Shown here one piece after another: positions 1-8,466 of a stretch of 64,000 bases of DNA; within the stretch, counting starts at the first letter, position 1, and each line of letters begins with the position of its first letter. Both the position numbers and the translations under genes were made by a program. The DNA is from Tistrella bauzanensis (lineage in GTDB: Bacteria > Pseudomonadota > Alphaproteobacteria > Tistrellales > Tistrellaceae): assembly GCF_014636235.1 (NCBI RefSeq), contig NZ_BMDZ01000030.1:1-64000 (forward strand). The letters run 5' to 3'. A model generated the notes under the pieces. It made no database searches and was not told the origin of the DNA. It saw nothing but the letters and a program-made list of their open reading frames with translations.

Positions 1-89
1 AATCACCGCACAATCAAAGCACCGCACGCCCCTAAACCGGATCGAACCAGACCCTTGGGGTCAACTCCGACAGGCTGCTAGGGATCAGG

Positions 90-1088
90 TCAGTTCGCGA
101 CGGCCCGAAGCCGGGGGCCGGTTGATCCGCGCAGGATCGGCCGGCCCGACAGCACCATCTTGCGGGCGGGGCCGCCGGGGCGCGACAGGCGGTCGAACAG
201 CAACTGCATGGCGGTGGTGCCGATTTCATGCACCGGCTGTTCGATCACGGTCAGGCCGGGGCCGACCAGACCGGTCCAGGTTTCGTTGTCGAACCCGGCT
301 ACGGCCAGATCATGGGGCATGCTGAGCCCCAGGCGGCGCACCGCACGGGCGGCACCCAGCAGCAGCTGGCCATTGCTGGCGATCACCGCATCCGGCCGGT
401 CGGGTGCCGCCAGCCAGCGCAGCAGTTCGGCTTCGCCGGCATCGGCGGTGGGCGCCACGAACTGTGCCGGTGCCGCAAGGCCGCGGGCGCTGAGCATGGC
501 CGCGAAACCGGCATGGCGTTCGACACCGGTGGTGCTGGTGTTGCCGAACAGACCGCCGATCCGCCGATAGCCTTGTTCCAGAAGATGCGACACCAGGGTG
601 CCGGCGGCGGCGGCATTGTCGAGCACCACCGCGTCGTGCAGGCCCGGCGGGCCGGCGCGGTCGATCAGCACGGTGGGGAAATCCAGCGGCGATTGCGACA
701 GTGCTTCGGCGGATATCCGGGTGGGCGCGAAGATCAGGCCGGTGACCCGTTCTTCCTGCATCAGCCGCAGATACAGGGCTTCCTTTTCCGGATTCTCGTC
801 GGTGTTGCACAGGATGACGCGCATGCCGGCGTCATAGGCCGCATCCTCCACCGCACGGCTGACGGCGGTGAAGAACGGGTTGCGGATGTCCGACACGATC
901 AGCCCGATGGTGCGGCTGTGCTGCGACCGCAGCCGCCGGGCCGACAGGTTGGGACGATAGCCGGTGGCGCGGATCGCGGTTTCCACCTTGGCGCGCAGGC
1001 CCGTGCTCACCGGCCCGCCGGTCAGCACGCGGGACACGGTGGCGACCGATACGCCGGCTTCGCGGGCAACATCCTTGATTCTGGTCAT
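90..1088 (-). CDS. fruR: LacI-family repressor of the fructose PTS operon
   Basis: A 332-residue LacI/GalR regulator. The N-terminus (residues 1-50) is a typical LacI helix-turn-helix beginning MTRIKDVAREAGVSVATVSR, followed by the hinge region and a periplasmic-binding-protein-like effector domain. The start at 1088 is chosen because the HTH must sit at the N-terminus; a longer open frame upstream would place about 350 unrelated residues before it. It is divergent from fruB-fruK-fruA, so a FruR role sensing fructose-1-phosphate is inferred from context. One of two matching palindromes (1111-1126) lies just upstream of its start, implying autoregulation. Confidence 0.85.
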   Translation of the reverse strand: MTRIKDVAREAGVSVATVSRVLTGGPVSTGLRAKVETAIRATGYRPNLSARRLRSQHSRTIGLIVSDIRNPFFTAVSRAVEDAAYDAGMRVILCNTDENPEKEALYLRLMQEERVTGLIFAPTRISAEALSQSPLDFPTVLIDRAGPPGLHDAVVLDNAAAAGTLVSHLLEQGYRRIGGLFGNTSTTGVERHAGFAAMLSARGLAAPAQFVAPTADAGEAELLRWLAAPDRPDAVIASNGQLLLGAARAVRRLGLSMPHDLAVAGFDNETWTGLVGPGLTVIEQPVHEIGTTAMQLLFDRLSRPGGPARKMVLSGRPILRGSTGPRLRAVAN

Positions 1089-1110
1089 GGCCCTGGTTCT
1101 GATCGTGTTT

Positions 1111-1126
1111 CTGAAATCGTTTTCAG
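1111..1126. promoter_or_regulatory. FruR-type operator, repressor-proximal copy
   Basis: The sequence CTGAAATCGTTTTCAG has perfect 6-bp arms (CTGAAA/TTTCAG) around TCGT. It matches the second site at 1223-1236 (TGTAATCGATTTCA) at 12 of 14 positions and resembles the TGAAA-CG-TTTCA type sites known for Cra/FruR proteins. It lies 23 bp upstream of the LacI-family start codon, consistent with autorepression. Confidence 0.7.
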
Positions 1127-1169
1127 TGCGTTGGCGATCATTTTGGCTGATCGGATGGCTGAATGCAAG

Positions 1170-1192
1170 CATATGCTGCACTGCAGCATATG
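1170..1192. repeat. Perfect 23-bp palindrome between the two FruR sites
   Basis: Arms CATATGCTGCA (1170-1180) and TGCAGCATATG (1182-1192) are perfect complements around a single C. It lies midway between the two FruR-type operators in the divergent promoter region. It differs from them in sequence, so it may bind another regulator. No T tract follows, so it is not an obvious terminator. Confidence 0.6.
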
Positions 1193-1209
1193 TGCGAACC
1201 GGTGCTGCC

Positions 1210-1238
1210 TTGACATCAGAACTGTAATCGATTTCAAT
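1210..1238 (+). promoter_or_regulatory. fruBKA promoter with overlapping FruR operator
   Basis: A consensus -35 TTGACA (1210-1215) is followed after 17 bp by TTCAAT (1233-1238), a 4/6 match to the -10 consensus. The palindrome TGTAATCGATTTCA (1223-1236) covers the spacer and -10, the classic position for repression. The implied start near 1245 leaves a leader of about 210 nt before fruB, which includes a short (ACC)n run near 1375-1390. Confidence 0.65.
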
Positions 1239-1457
1239 TGCCCAACCGAAGCGTTTCCCGGCGGCCTGGCGTGAGCCGATTCCGGATCCTGATGGGCTCG
1301 GATCCCGGGAAATGCGTGCCGGAGATGCCGTGCCGGCACCAGACGATGCCGCCACGGGCTCGGGCTCTCGGTCACCACCACCACCACCGCCACTGCCATC
1401 GCTTGTGCGCCGCGGGCCACCGAAGAAGCCCGGGCCATCCGGAGGATACCCGCGCTG

Positions 1458-4022
1458 ATGACCCCCGCTGCCCCGCCTCCCGTATCGCCGTCCCCCGTAT
1501 CGCCTTCCTCCGTATCGCCGCCCGGGATCGTCCGCCGGGATCTGATCCGGCTGAATGCGCGCCCGGCCGACAAGGCGGCGGCGATCCGCGAAGCGGCGCA
1601 GATGCTGGTGGCGGCGGGGTTGATCGCGCCCGCCTATGCTGAGAGCATGGAACGGCGCGAGGCGGTGGCGAATACTTTCCTGGGCGCCGGTGTCGCCATT
1701 CCCCACGGCATGGTCGAGGACCGGGGCATGGTGCGCGGCAACGGCGTCGCCATCCTGCAGATCCGCGACGGCGTGACCTGGAATGATGGTCAAACGGCGC
1801 GACTGGTGGTGGCGATCGCCGCGACATCCGATGCCCATATCGGCATCCTGCGCCGATTGACCCGGCTGTTGCAGGATGAAGACCGGCTGGCGCGGCTGAT
1901 GGTGACCGACCAGCCCGGCGATATTCTGCGCGCGCTGACCGATGACGCCGATGCCGCCGGCGGGTCCGGGATGCCGGCAGGCGATCTTCCACGCAGCTTC
2001 ACCTGGACCGTCGACTATCCGACCGGCCTGCATGCCCGGCCGGCCGCAAGCTGGGCCGATACCGCAAGACGGTTTTCCGGGCCCATCCGCGTGCGCCACG
2101 GCACCGAGACCGCCGACGCCAAGAACATGATCCCGCTGCTGCAACTGGGCCTGCGCGCGGGTGACGAGATCACGGTTTCGGCCGATGGCGCCGATGCCGA
2201 CCGGGCGCTGGAGCGGCTGCGCGCGGTGATGACCCGGATCAGTGCCGAGGAACAGACGGCCGCCCGGCGTGCGGCCGAACGCGCCGCCGCCCCCACCACC
2301 GGCTGGACACCACCGGCGGATGACCGCTCACCGGTGATCGCGGGCCTTGCCGCCAGCCCCGGTCTGGCGATCGGCCGGATGCATCTTCTGGCCACCGGGC
2401 CGCTGACCGTGCCCGACCGGCCGGTGCCGCTGATCGAGGGTGGCGACATCCTGCATGACGCCCTGCAACTGACCCGTGAACAGTTGAAGGTGCTGGCCGA
2501 TGACACCGCCCGTCGGCTGGGTGCCGCCGAGGCCGGTATTTTCCAGGCCCAGGCCGGTTTGCTGGATGATGCCGATCTGGTCACCCTGACCTGCCAGTTG
2601 ATGGTTGAAGGCCATGGCGTCGCCTGGTCGTGGCACGAGGCGGTGGAGCGTCAGGCATTGGCGCTGGCCCGCCTCGACAACCCGGTGCTGGCGGCGCGCG
2701 CGGCCGATCTGCGCGATGTCGGCCGTCGGGTGCTGCTGCGGATCGATCCCGCATTGAAAGCGGGCGGCGCCGACGACCTGCCGGATGAACCATGCATCCT
2801 GATCGCGCCCGATCTGTCGCCCTCGGATACCGCCGGGCTGGATACCGGCCGGGTGATCGGGCTGGCGACCGCCCAGGGCGGCCCGACATCGCACACCGCC
2901 ATCCTGGCCCGCACGCTGGGTCTGCCGGCCATGGTCGCGGGCGGCGGCAGCCTTCTTGACCTTGAGCCCGGCACCCGGGTGATCCTGGACGGTCAGGCCG
3001 GCCGTCTCTACCCCGATCCGTCGGATGCGGCGATCGCATCGGCGCAGGCCTGGGCCGCCGAACAGCAGGCGCAGCGCCTGCGCGATGCCGCGGAACGCGG
3101 CCTGCCTGCCCGCACCCGCGATGGCCATACGGTGGAAATCGGCGCCAATGTGAACCGCCCCGATCAGGTGGCGATGGCATTGGACCAGGGGGCCGAGGCG
3201 GTGGGGCTGATGCGCACCGAATTCCTGTTCCTGGAACGCAGCCGCACCCCGGACGAGGACGAGCAATACGCCTATTACCGCGATATGGCCGCGGCGCTGG
3301 ACGGCAGGCCGCTGATCGTGCGGGCGCTGGATATCGGCGGCGACAAGCAGGTGGCGCATCTGGGCCTGCCGCATGAAGACAATCCGTTTCTGGGCGTGCG
3401 TGGCGCCCGGCTGCTGCTGCGCCGGCCGGATCTGCTGGAACCGCAATTGCGGGCACTGTACCGGGCGGCGGCCGATGGCGCGCGGCTGTCGATCATGTTT
3501 CCGATGATCACCTCGCTGGGCGAGGTGCTGGAGCTGCGCCGGATCGCCGAGGGCATCCGTGCCGTGCTGGGGGCCCCTGAAGTGCCGCTGGGCATCATGG
3601 TCGAGGTGCCGTCCACCGCGATCCAGGCCGATATCTTCGCGCCCCATGTCGATTTCTTCTCGATCGGCACCAATGATCTCACCCAATACGGGCTGGCGAT
3701 CGACCGACAGCATCCCGACCTTGCGGCCGAGGCCGACAGCCTGCATCCGGCGGTGCTGCGGCTGATCGCGATGACGGTGGATGGCGCGCGCAAATCCAGC
3801 CGCTGGGTGGGTGTCTGTGGCGGCATCGCCGGCGATCCGTTCGGCGCCGCCCTGCTGGTGGGGTTGGGGGTCGAGGAATTGTCGATGACCCCGCGCGACA
3901 TTCCGGCGGTGAAGGCGCGGCTGCGCCAACTGGATCATGTGGCCTTGCAACGCCTGGCCGCCGAGGCGCTGGCTGCCGGCACCGCGGCCGACGTCCGCGC
4001 GCTGGAAGGGCGGCTGTCATGA
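1458..4022 (+). CDS. fruB: Fructose PTS multiphosphoryl transfer protein (EIIA-HPr-EI fusion)
   Basis: An 854-residue cytoplasmic fusion carrying phosphate from PEP to the fructose permease FruA. Residues about 25-165 are EIIA(Fru), with the phosphorylated His83 in GVAIPHG. Residues about 180-262 are HPr, with His192 in GLHARPA. Residues about 292-854 are enzyme I, with His479 in GGPTSHTAILAR and the C-terminal PEP-binding motif with Cys in GVCGGIAGD. The HPr part lacks a Ser at the usual regulatory site (NMIPLLQLG), so HPr-kinase control is unlikely. GGAGGA at 1441-1446 supports the start. The N-terminus is a Pro/Ser linker made of three 15-nt repeats. The stop overlaps the fruK start by 4 nt. 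Confidence 0.95.
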   Translation: MTPAAPPPVSPSPVSPSSVSPPGIVRRDLIRLNARPADKAAAIREAAQMLVAAGLIAPAYAESMERREAVANTFLGAGVAIPHGMVEDRGMVRGNGVAILQIRDGVTWNDGQTARLVVAIAATSDAHIGILRRLTRLLQDEDRLARLMVTDQPGDILRALTDDADAAGGSGMPAGDLPRSFTWTVDYPTGLHARPAASWADTARRFSGPIRVRHGTETADAKNMIPLLQLGLRAGDEITVSADGADADRALERLRAVMTRISAEEQTAARRAAERAAAPTTGWTPPADDRSPVIAGLAASPGLAIGRMHLLATGPLTVPDRPVPLIEGGDILHDALQLTREQLKVLADDTARRLGAAEAGIFQAQAGLLDDADLVTLTCQLMVEGHGVAWSWHEAVERQALALARLDNPVLAARAADLRDVGRRVLLRIDPALKAGGADDLPDEPCILIAPDLSPSDTAGLDTGRVIGLATAQGGPTSHTAILARTLGLPAMVAGGGSLLDLEPGTRVILDGQAGRLYPDPSDAAIASAQAWAAEQQAQRLRDAAERGLPARTRDGHTVEIGANVNRPDQVAMALDQGAEAVGLMRTEFLFLERSRTPDEDEQYAYYRDMAAALDGRPLIVRALDIGGDKQVAHLGLPHEDNPFLGVRGARLLLRRPDLLEPQLRALYRAAADGARLSIMFPMITSLGEVLELRRIAEGIRAVLGAPEVPLGIMVEVPSTAIQADIFAPHVDFFSIGTNDLTQYGLAIDRQHPDLAAEADSLHPAVLRLIAMTVDGARKSSRWVGVCGGIAGDPFGAALLVGLGVEELSMTPRDIPAVKARLRQLDHVALQRLAAEALAAGTAADVRALEGRLS

Positions 4023-5023
4023 CGGCGGGCATGCAGAGACAGGCAGCGGAACAGGCACCGGTCGTGACCGTGACCCTGAACCCGGCCATCGACCAGACCG
4101 TGATCATCGACCGCCTGACCCCCGGTGCCGTGCACCGTGCCCGGCGGGTGGAGCGCAATGCCGGCGGCAAGGGCGTGAATGTCGCAAGCTGCCTGGCGGA
4201 TTGGGGCCTCGCCGCCACCGTCACCGGCGTGCTGGGCCAGGACAATACCGCCAGCTTCGATGCCCTGTTCGCGGCCGGTGGCATCACCGACCGCTTCATC
4301 CGGGTGCCGGGCGCGACCCGGGTGAATATCAAGCTCGCCGATCTCGACAGCGCCGACACCACCGACATCAATCTGCCGGGGCTGGATGTCGACACCGGCG
4401 CCATCGGCCGGCTGATGGCGGTGCTCGACGACGTGGCCGGGACCGGGGCGATCGTGGTGCTGGCCGGCAGCCTGCCGGCCGGGGTCGATACCGATCTCTA
4501 CCGGGTGCTGACCGGTTATCTGCGCGGCCGCGGGGCGCGGGTGGTGCTGGATACCAGCGGCCCGCCGCTTGCGGCGGCACTCGATGCCCCCCCGGAGGCC
4601 ATGCCCGATTGCGTGAAGCCCAATCGGGCGGAACTCGCCGACTGGGCCGGCCGGCCGCTGGATGATGACGCGGCGGTGGTGGAGGCCGCCCGCGCCCTGG
4701 TCCGGCGCGGCATCGGGCTGGTGGTGGTGTCGATGGGTGCCGATGGCGCGCTGTTCGTCACCGCCGAAGACGTCATCCATGCCGCCCTGCCACCCGAGCG
4801 GGTGTTGAGCACGGTGGGCGCGGGCGATGCCATGGTCGCCGGTATCGTGGCGGCGATGGCCGAGGGGGGGGCGATCGAGGATCTGGCCCGGCGCGGGGTT
4901 GCCTTCGCCACGGCCAAGCTGGCGCTGGTGGGGCCGCATCTGCCGCCGGCACCTCGCGTTGCGGCCCTGGCGGCGCAGGTGATGCTGGATCATCCGCTTT
5001 CCCCCGCACGCCTGCAGGCCTGA
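4019..5023 (+). CDS. fruK: 1-phosphofructokinase
   Basis: A 334-residue PfkB-family sugar kinase that converts fructose-1-phosphate, the product of FruA, to fructose-1,6-bisphosphate. Visible are the N-terminal PfkB signature GGKGVNVA (residues 49-56) and the C-terminal signature TVGAGDAMVAG (about residues 265-275), whose Asp is the catalytic base. The ATG overlaps the fruB stop in an ATGA junction, showing translational coupling. About 14 residues precede the first beta strand, so an internal start is possible, but the overlap favours this one. Confidence 0.95.
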   Translation: MTAGMQRQAAEQAPVVTVTLNPAIDQTVIIDRLTPGAVHRARRVERNAGGKGVNVASCLADWGLAATVTGVLGQDNTASFDALFAAGGITDRFIRVPGATRVNIKLADLDSADTTDINLPGLDVDTGAIGRLMAVLDDVAGTGAIVVLAGSLPAGVDTDLYRVLTGYLRGRGARVVLDTSGPPLAAALDAPPEAMPDCVKPNRAELADWAGRPLDDDAAVVEAARALVRRGIGLVVVSMGADGALFVTAEDVIHAALPPERVLSTVGAGDAMVAGIVAAMAEGGAIEDLARRGVAFATAKLALVGPHLPPAPRVAALAAQVMLDHPLSPARLQA

Positions 5024-5109
5024 GCGCCGACCATCGCCATCCGGCGGCCCCGCTGCTTCCGCTCCCGCACATGATACGGCGCCCAGAGATGCCGTGACGG
5101 AGGAACCCC

Positions 5110-6840
5110 ATGTCGATACTGCTGGCCGTGATCACGGCCGATGACCGCAGCACCCGCGGGGTGCTGGCCGCCGAGGCGTTGCGCAAGCGGGCGGGCGAGC
5201 AGGGCCATCACCTGTCGATCGAACTGCGCCACGACGATGAGATCCGCGATCCGATCGCCCCCGAGGCGATCGCCGGTGCCGATGCGGTGCTGCTGATCGG
5301 CGGCGCGGGCGATGCCGCGCGCTTCGCCGGCCGCCATCAGGTGACCGCCACCATCGACGACGTGCTGCGCGATCCGGCGGCGGTGCTGGCGCGGGCCACG
5401 GCGCCGGCCGCCGCACCCGCCGCACCGGCTTCCGACGCACCGAAGCGGATCGTCGCCATCACCTCATGCCCGACGGGGATCGCCCATACCTTCATGGCGG
5501 CGGAAGGCATTCTTCAAGCGGCAAATGCGCTGGGCCATGAGGCGCGGGTGGAGACGCAAGGCTCGGTCGGTGCCCGGGATGCGCTGACTGCCGACGAGAT
5601 CCGTGCCGCCGACATCGTGATCATTGCCGCCGATACCCAGGTCGATCTGTCGCGGTTCGCGGGCAAGCGGGTCTTTCTGTCGGGCACTAAGCCTGCGATC
5701 AATGACGGCCGCGCGCTGATCGCGCGCGCCTTCGCCGAAGCGACCGTGCAGGGTGGTGGCGCGGAGCCAGCCGCCACTGCCGCCGCCGATACCAGGGCGG
5801 GCGGCGGCAGCGGCCGCACCGGGCCCTACCGGCATCTGATGACCGGCGTGTCGTTCATGCTGCCCTTCGTCACCACCGGCGGTCTGCTGATCGCGATCGC
5901 CTTCGCGCTGGGCGGCATCTATGCCTATGACGATGCCAATCAGGGCACGCTGGCCTATGCCCTGTTCCAGATCGGCGCCAAGGGTGCCTTCGCGCTGATG
6001 GTGCCGGCGCTGGCCGGCTATATCGCCTATTCGATCGCGGACCGGCCGGGCATCGCGCCGGGCATGATCGGCGGCATGCTGGCGGCGGAACTGGGCGCGG
6101 GGTTTCTGGGCGGCATCGTCGCCGGCTTCATCGCCGGCTATGGCACCGCCTGGCTGAACCGCAACATCCGGCTGCACAAGAACCTGGAAGGCCTGAAGCC
6201 GGTTCTGATCCTGCCCATCCTGGGCTCGCTGCTCACCGGTCTGCTGATGATCTATGTGGTGGGCGAACCGGTGGCGGAGTTGCTGGCGGTGCTCAGCGCC
6301 TGGCTGAAGGGCATGCAGGGTGGCAGCGCCATCGCGCTCGGCCTGATTCTGGGGCTGATGATGGCCTTCGACATGGGCGGTCCGGTCAACAAGGCCGCCT
6401 ACGCCTTCTCCACCGGTCTGATCGCGTCCGAGATCTATGGCCCGATGGCGGCGGCGATGGCCGCTGGCATGACCCCGCCGCTGGGGATCGCGCTGGCCAC
6501 AAAGCTGTTCCCCGGCCGGTTCACCCGTGACGAGCGCGAGGCCGGCAATGCCGCCGCCGTGCTGGGGCTGGCCTTCATCAGTGAAGGCGCCATCCCCTTC
6601 GCCGCCCGCGACCCGCTGCGGGTGATCCCGTCGCTGATGATCGGATCGGCCTTTGCCGGCGCGATCTCCATGGCGGTGGGCGCGCAGTTGAAGGTGCCCC
6701 ATGGCGGCGTGTTCGTGCTGCCCATCCCCAATGCGGTGGTGTCGCTTGGCGGCTATCTGGTGGCGCTGGTCGCTGGCACCGTGGTCACGGCGCTGATGCT
6801 GCGGGTGCTGAAGAAGCCGGCGCCGGTGGTGCCGGCCTGA
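5110..6840 (+). CDS. fruA: Fructose PTS permease, EIIBC component
   Basis: A 576-residue inner-membrane transporter that imports and phosphorylates fructose to fructose-1-phosphate. Residues 1-95 are a degenerate EIIB-like domain (EIIB') without the active Cys. After an Ala/Pro linker comes the true EIIB domain with phosphocysteine Cys120 in [15 protein letters not shown]. Residues about 235-570 form EIIC, with many hydrophobic helices and the [12 protein letters not shown] motif of the fructose class. GGAGGAAC at 5099-5106 supports the start. It closes the fruBKA operon after an 86-nt gap. Confidence 0.95.
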   Translation: MSILLAVITADDRSTRGVLAAEALRKRAGEQGHHLSIELRHDDEIRDPIAPEAIAGADAVLLIGGAGDAARFAGRHQVTATIDDVLRDPAAVLARATAPAAAPAAPASDAPKRIVAITSCPTGIAHTFMAAEGILQAANALGHEARVETQGSVGARDALTADEIRAADIVIIAADTQVDLSRFAGKRVFLSGTKPAINDGRALIARAFAEATVQGGGAEPAATAAADTRAGGGSGRTGPYRHLMTGVSFMLPFVTTGGLLIAIAFALGGIYAYDDANQGTLAYALFQIGAKGAFALMVPALAGYIAYSIADRPGIAPGMIGGMLAAELGAGFLGGIVAGFIAGYGTAWLNRNIRLHKNLEGLKPVLILPILGSLLTGLLMIYVVGEPVAELLAVLSAWLKGMQGGSAIALGLILGLMMAFDMGGPVNKAAYAFSTGLIASEIYGPMAAAMAAGMTPPLGIALATKLFPGRFTRDEREAGNAAAVLGLAFISEGAIPFAARDPLRVIPSLMIGSAFAGAISMAVGAQLKVPHGGVFVLPIPNAVVSLGGYLVALVAGTVVTALMLRVLKKPAPVVPA

Positions 6841-6871
6841 CCACGGCCCACGCTGACCACGGCCCACGCTG
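6840..6871. repeat. 16-bp tandem duplication between convergent genes
   Basis: ACCACGGCCCACGCTG occurs twice in direct tandem (6840-6855 and 6856-6871), beginning at the last base of the fruA stop codon and ending before the convergent hydrolase gene. It looks like a replication-slippage product; no hairpin with a T tract is apparent. Confidence 0.7.
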
Positions 6872-6879
6872 TCCATGGC

Positions 6880-7563
6880 TCAGGCTGCGCGCCGCCTTTC
6901 CCAGGTCTCGATCAGATCGGCGGCGTCGGCGACCAGTCCCAGATGCATGGCGATGATCCGCCGGCTCGATGCCTCCAGATCGGCATTGGTGCCGGCGATC
7001 AGATCGTTCAGCACCGTCACCCGATAGCCCAGATTGGAGGCGTCGAAGGCGGTGTTCAGCACGCAGCAATCGGCCAGACAGCCGTTCAGCACCACCGACT
7101 GCACGCCCATATTGCGCAGCAGGAAATCCAGATCGGTGGGATAGAAGGCCGACAGCCGCTTCTTCGACGACACGATCAGGTCGCGGTCGTCGACATCGGT
7201 CACGAATTCGGTCCAGTGCGAGCCCTCGATGGCATGGGCGTCGGCATTGGGGATCGGCCCCACATGCAGCGGAAACACCCGCCGCCAGGCCGAGCTGATG
7301 CCGTGGATATCGTCGATGCCGCTACGGCGCAGGGTGCTGCGGACATGGATCACCGGCACGCCCAGCCGGCGGGCGGCGGCGTGGAAGCGGTCGACCCCAT
7401 CGACGATCGCCCGCGCCCGCGGCGCAGGGCAGGGGCAGTCGGGGCTGTCTTCCAGATGGCCGCGGTGCAGGTCGATGGAGATGACCGCCGTGCGGGCCGG
7501 GTTCAGGAAATCGTCGAACCCGCTGTCGAGCGGCCGCCGCTCGGCGTCGATATAGACATGCAT
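6880..7563 (-). CDS. Isochorismatase-family cysteine hydrolase
   Basis: A 227-residue member of the isochorismatase/nicotinamidase superfamily. The triad is visible: Asp in VISIDLHRGH, Lys in VSSKKRLSAFY, and nucleophile Cys in LNGCLADCCVLNTA. The family hydrolyses isochorismate, nicotinamide, N-carbamoyl compounds or biuret-type amides; the sequence does not show which substrate applies. The start at 7563 (MHVYIDAE) is preferred because a GAGGG sits about 10 nt upstream and the extra 33 residues of the longer frame are low-complexity. It is convergent with fruA and has no obvious pathway partner. Confidence 0.8.
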   Translation of the reverse strand: MHVYIDAERRPLDSGFDDFLNPARTAVISIDLHRGHLEDSPDCPCPAPRARAIVDGVDRFHAAARRLGVPVIHVRSTLRRSGIDDIHGISSAWRRVFPLHVGPIPNADAHAIEGSHWTEFVTDVDDRDLIVSSKKRLSAFYPTDLDFLLRNMGVQSVVLNGCLADCCVLNTAFDASNLGYRVTVLNDLIAGTNADLEASSRRIIAMHLGLVADAADLIETWERRRAA

Positions 7564-7734
7564 GGCCTGTACAGCCCTCGATACGGAAGCGTGTGGCCGG
7601 GGGTGGCGGTGATGGTAGTGCAGATCCGGTCCGGGGGGAATGGACGACACCGCCGCAATCATCCGTCTTGCGACAGGCGGGCTGCCGAATGATGCTGTCC
7701 GTCAGGTGGCGTTCAGGCACGGACGAGGCGGATC

Positions 7735-8283
7735 ATGACGATGGAAATGGCGCGTCAACTGGCGGTGCGGGCGATCCGTCCGGCGGAGACCGGTGATCTC
7801 GCCGCGATCGCCACCATTTACGGCCATCACGTGCTGACCGGCCGCGCCTCGTTCGAAGAGCAGCCGCCAACGGCGGACGAGATGCGCGCCCGCCATGCGG
7901 CGATCACGGGCGCCGGCTATCCTTATCTGGTCTGCACTATCGATGGCGCCGTCGCCGGCTATGCCTATGCCAGCCTCTACCGCGCCCGACCGGCCTATCG
8001 CTATGTGGTCGAGGATTCGGTCTATATCGCCCCCGGGCTGGAGGGGCAGGGCATCGGCCGCGCGCTTCTGGCCGCCCTGATCGACCACTGCGCCGCCGGC
8101 CCCTGGCGCCAGATGATCGCGGTGATCGGCGACAGCGGCAATGCCGGCTCGATCGGCCTGCATGCGGCCCTCGGCTTCGAGACGATCGGCACCTTCCGCT
8201 CCATCGGCTTCAAATTCGGTGGCTGGGTCGACTCGGTGCTGATGCAGCGGCCGATCGGGGCAGGAGATCAGACGTTGCCGTGA
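7735..8283 (+). CDS. GNAT N-acetyltransferase, phosphinothricin/methionine-sulfoximine type
   Basis: A 182-residue GNAT protein of the Pat/MddA subgroup, which acetylates the amino group of phosphinothricin, methionine sulfoximine or methionine sulfone with acetyl-CoA. Diagnostic segments are the N-terminal YGHHVLTGRASFEEQPP region, the acetyl-CoA loop EGQGIGRALL, and the C-terminal block ending GFKFGGWVDSVLMQ. Length is normal for the family. It stands alone; the natural substrate is probably an endogenous or environmental methionine derivative (inference). Confidence 0.85.
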   Translation: MTMEMARQLAVRAIRPAETGDLAAIATIYGHHVLTGRASFEEQPPTADEMRARHAAITGAGYPYLVCTIDGAVAGYAYASLYRARPAYRYVVEDSVYIAPGLEGQGIGRALLAALIDHCAAGPWRQMIAVIGDSGNAGSIGLHAALGFETIGTFRSIGFKFGGWVDSVLMQRPIGAGDQTLP

Positions 8284-8360
8284 CGATCCGTCGCCGCGTT
8301 CAGGCGCAAAACACGCGATCGAGCCGGCATGGCTTCCGCCCATGGCGGCGATGCCGTCGC

Positions 8361-8466
8361 TAGAGTGATTTTCGCGCAATCCGGTTCACGAAAATCACTC
8401 TAACATATTGGTTTGTAGAGCATCTTAACCCAATCAGGTGGTTCCACCTGATTGCGATCTGCTCTA
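8361..8466. repeat. Compound palindromic intergenic element
   Basis: Two strong inverted repeats lie side by side. The first has perfect 14-bp arms, TAGAGTGATTTTCG (8361-8374) and CGAAAATCACTCTA (8389-8402). The second has perfect 11-bp arms, CAATCAGGTGG (8431-8441) and CCACCTGATTG (8444-8454), and is framed by TAGAGC (8416-8421) and GCTCTA (8461-8466). The layout resembles extragenic palindromic repeat families of alphaproteobacteria. The terminal CTA supplies the stop codon of the adjacent minus-strand SDR gene. The hairpins could also act as transcription barriers. Confidence 0.75.

Noticed and set aside
1238-1642. His-rich leader ORF before fruB (HHHHHRHCHR)
   Set aside because: Starts with TTG, lacks a ribosome site and runs far into fruB; the His run comes from a (ACC)n repeat. 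Not a credible attenuator peptide.
1089-2144. N-terminal extension of the LacI-type regulator
   Set aside because: The open frame continues upstream, but the HTH must be N-terminal and the extension overlaps fruB and both operators.
2328-3950. 540-codon open frame antisense to fruB
   Set aside because: It mirrors the strongly GC3-biased fruB frame, is His/Gln/Arg-rich and has no recognisable domain; a codon-bias shadow.
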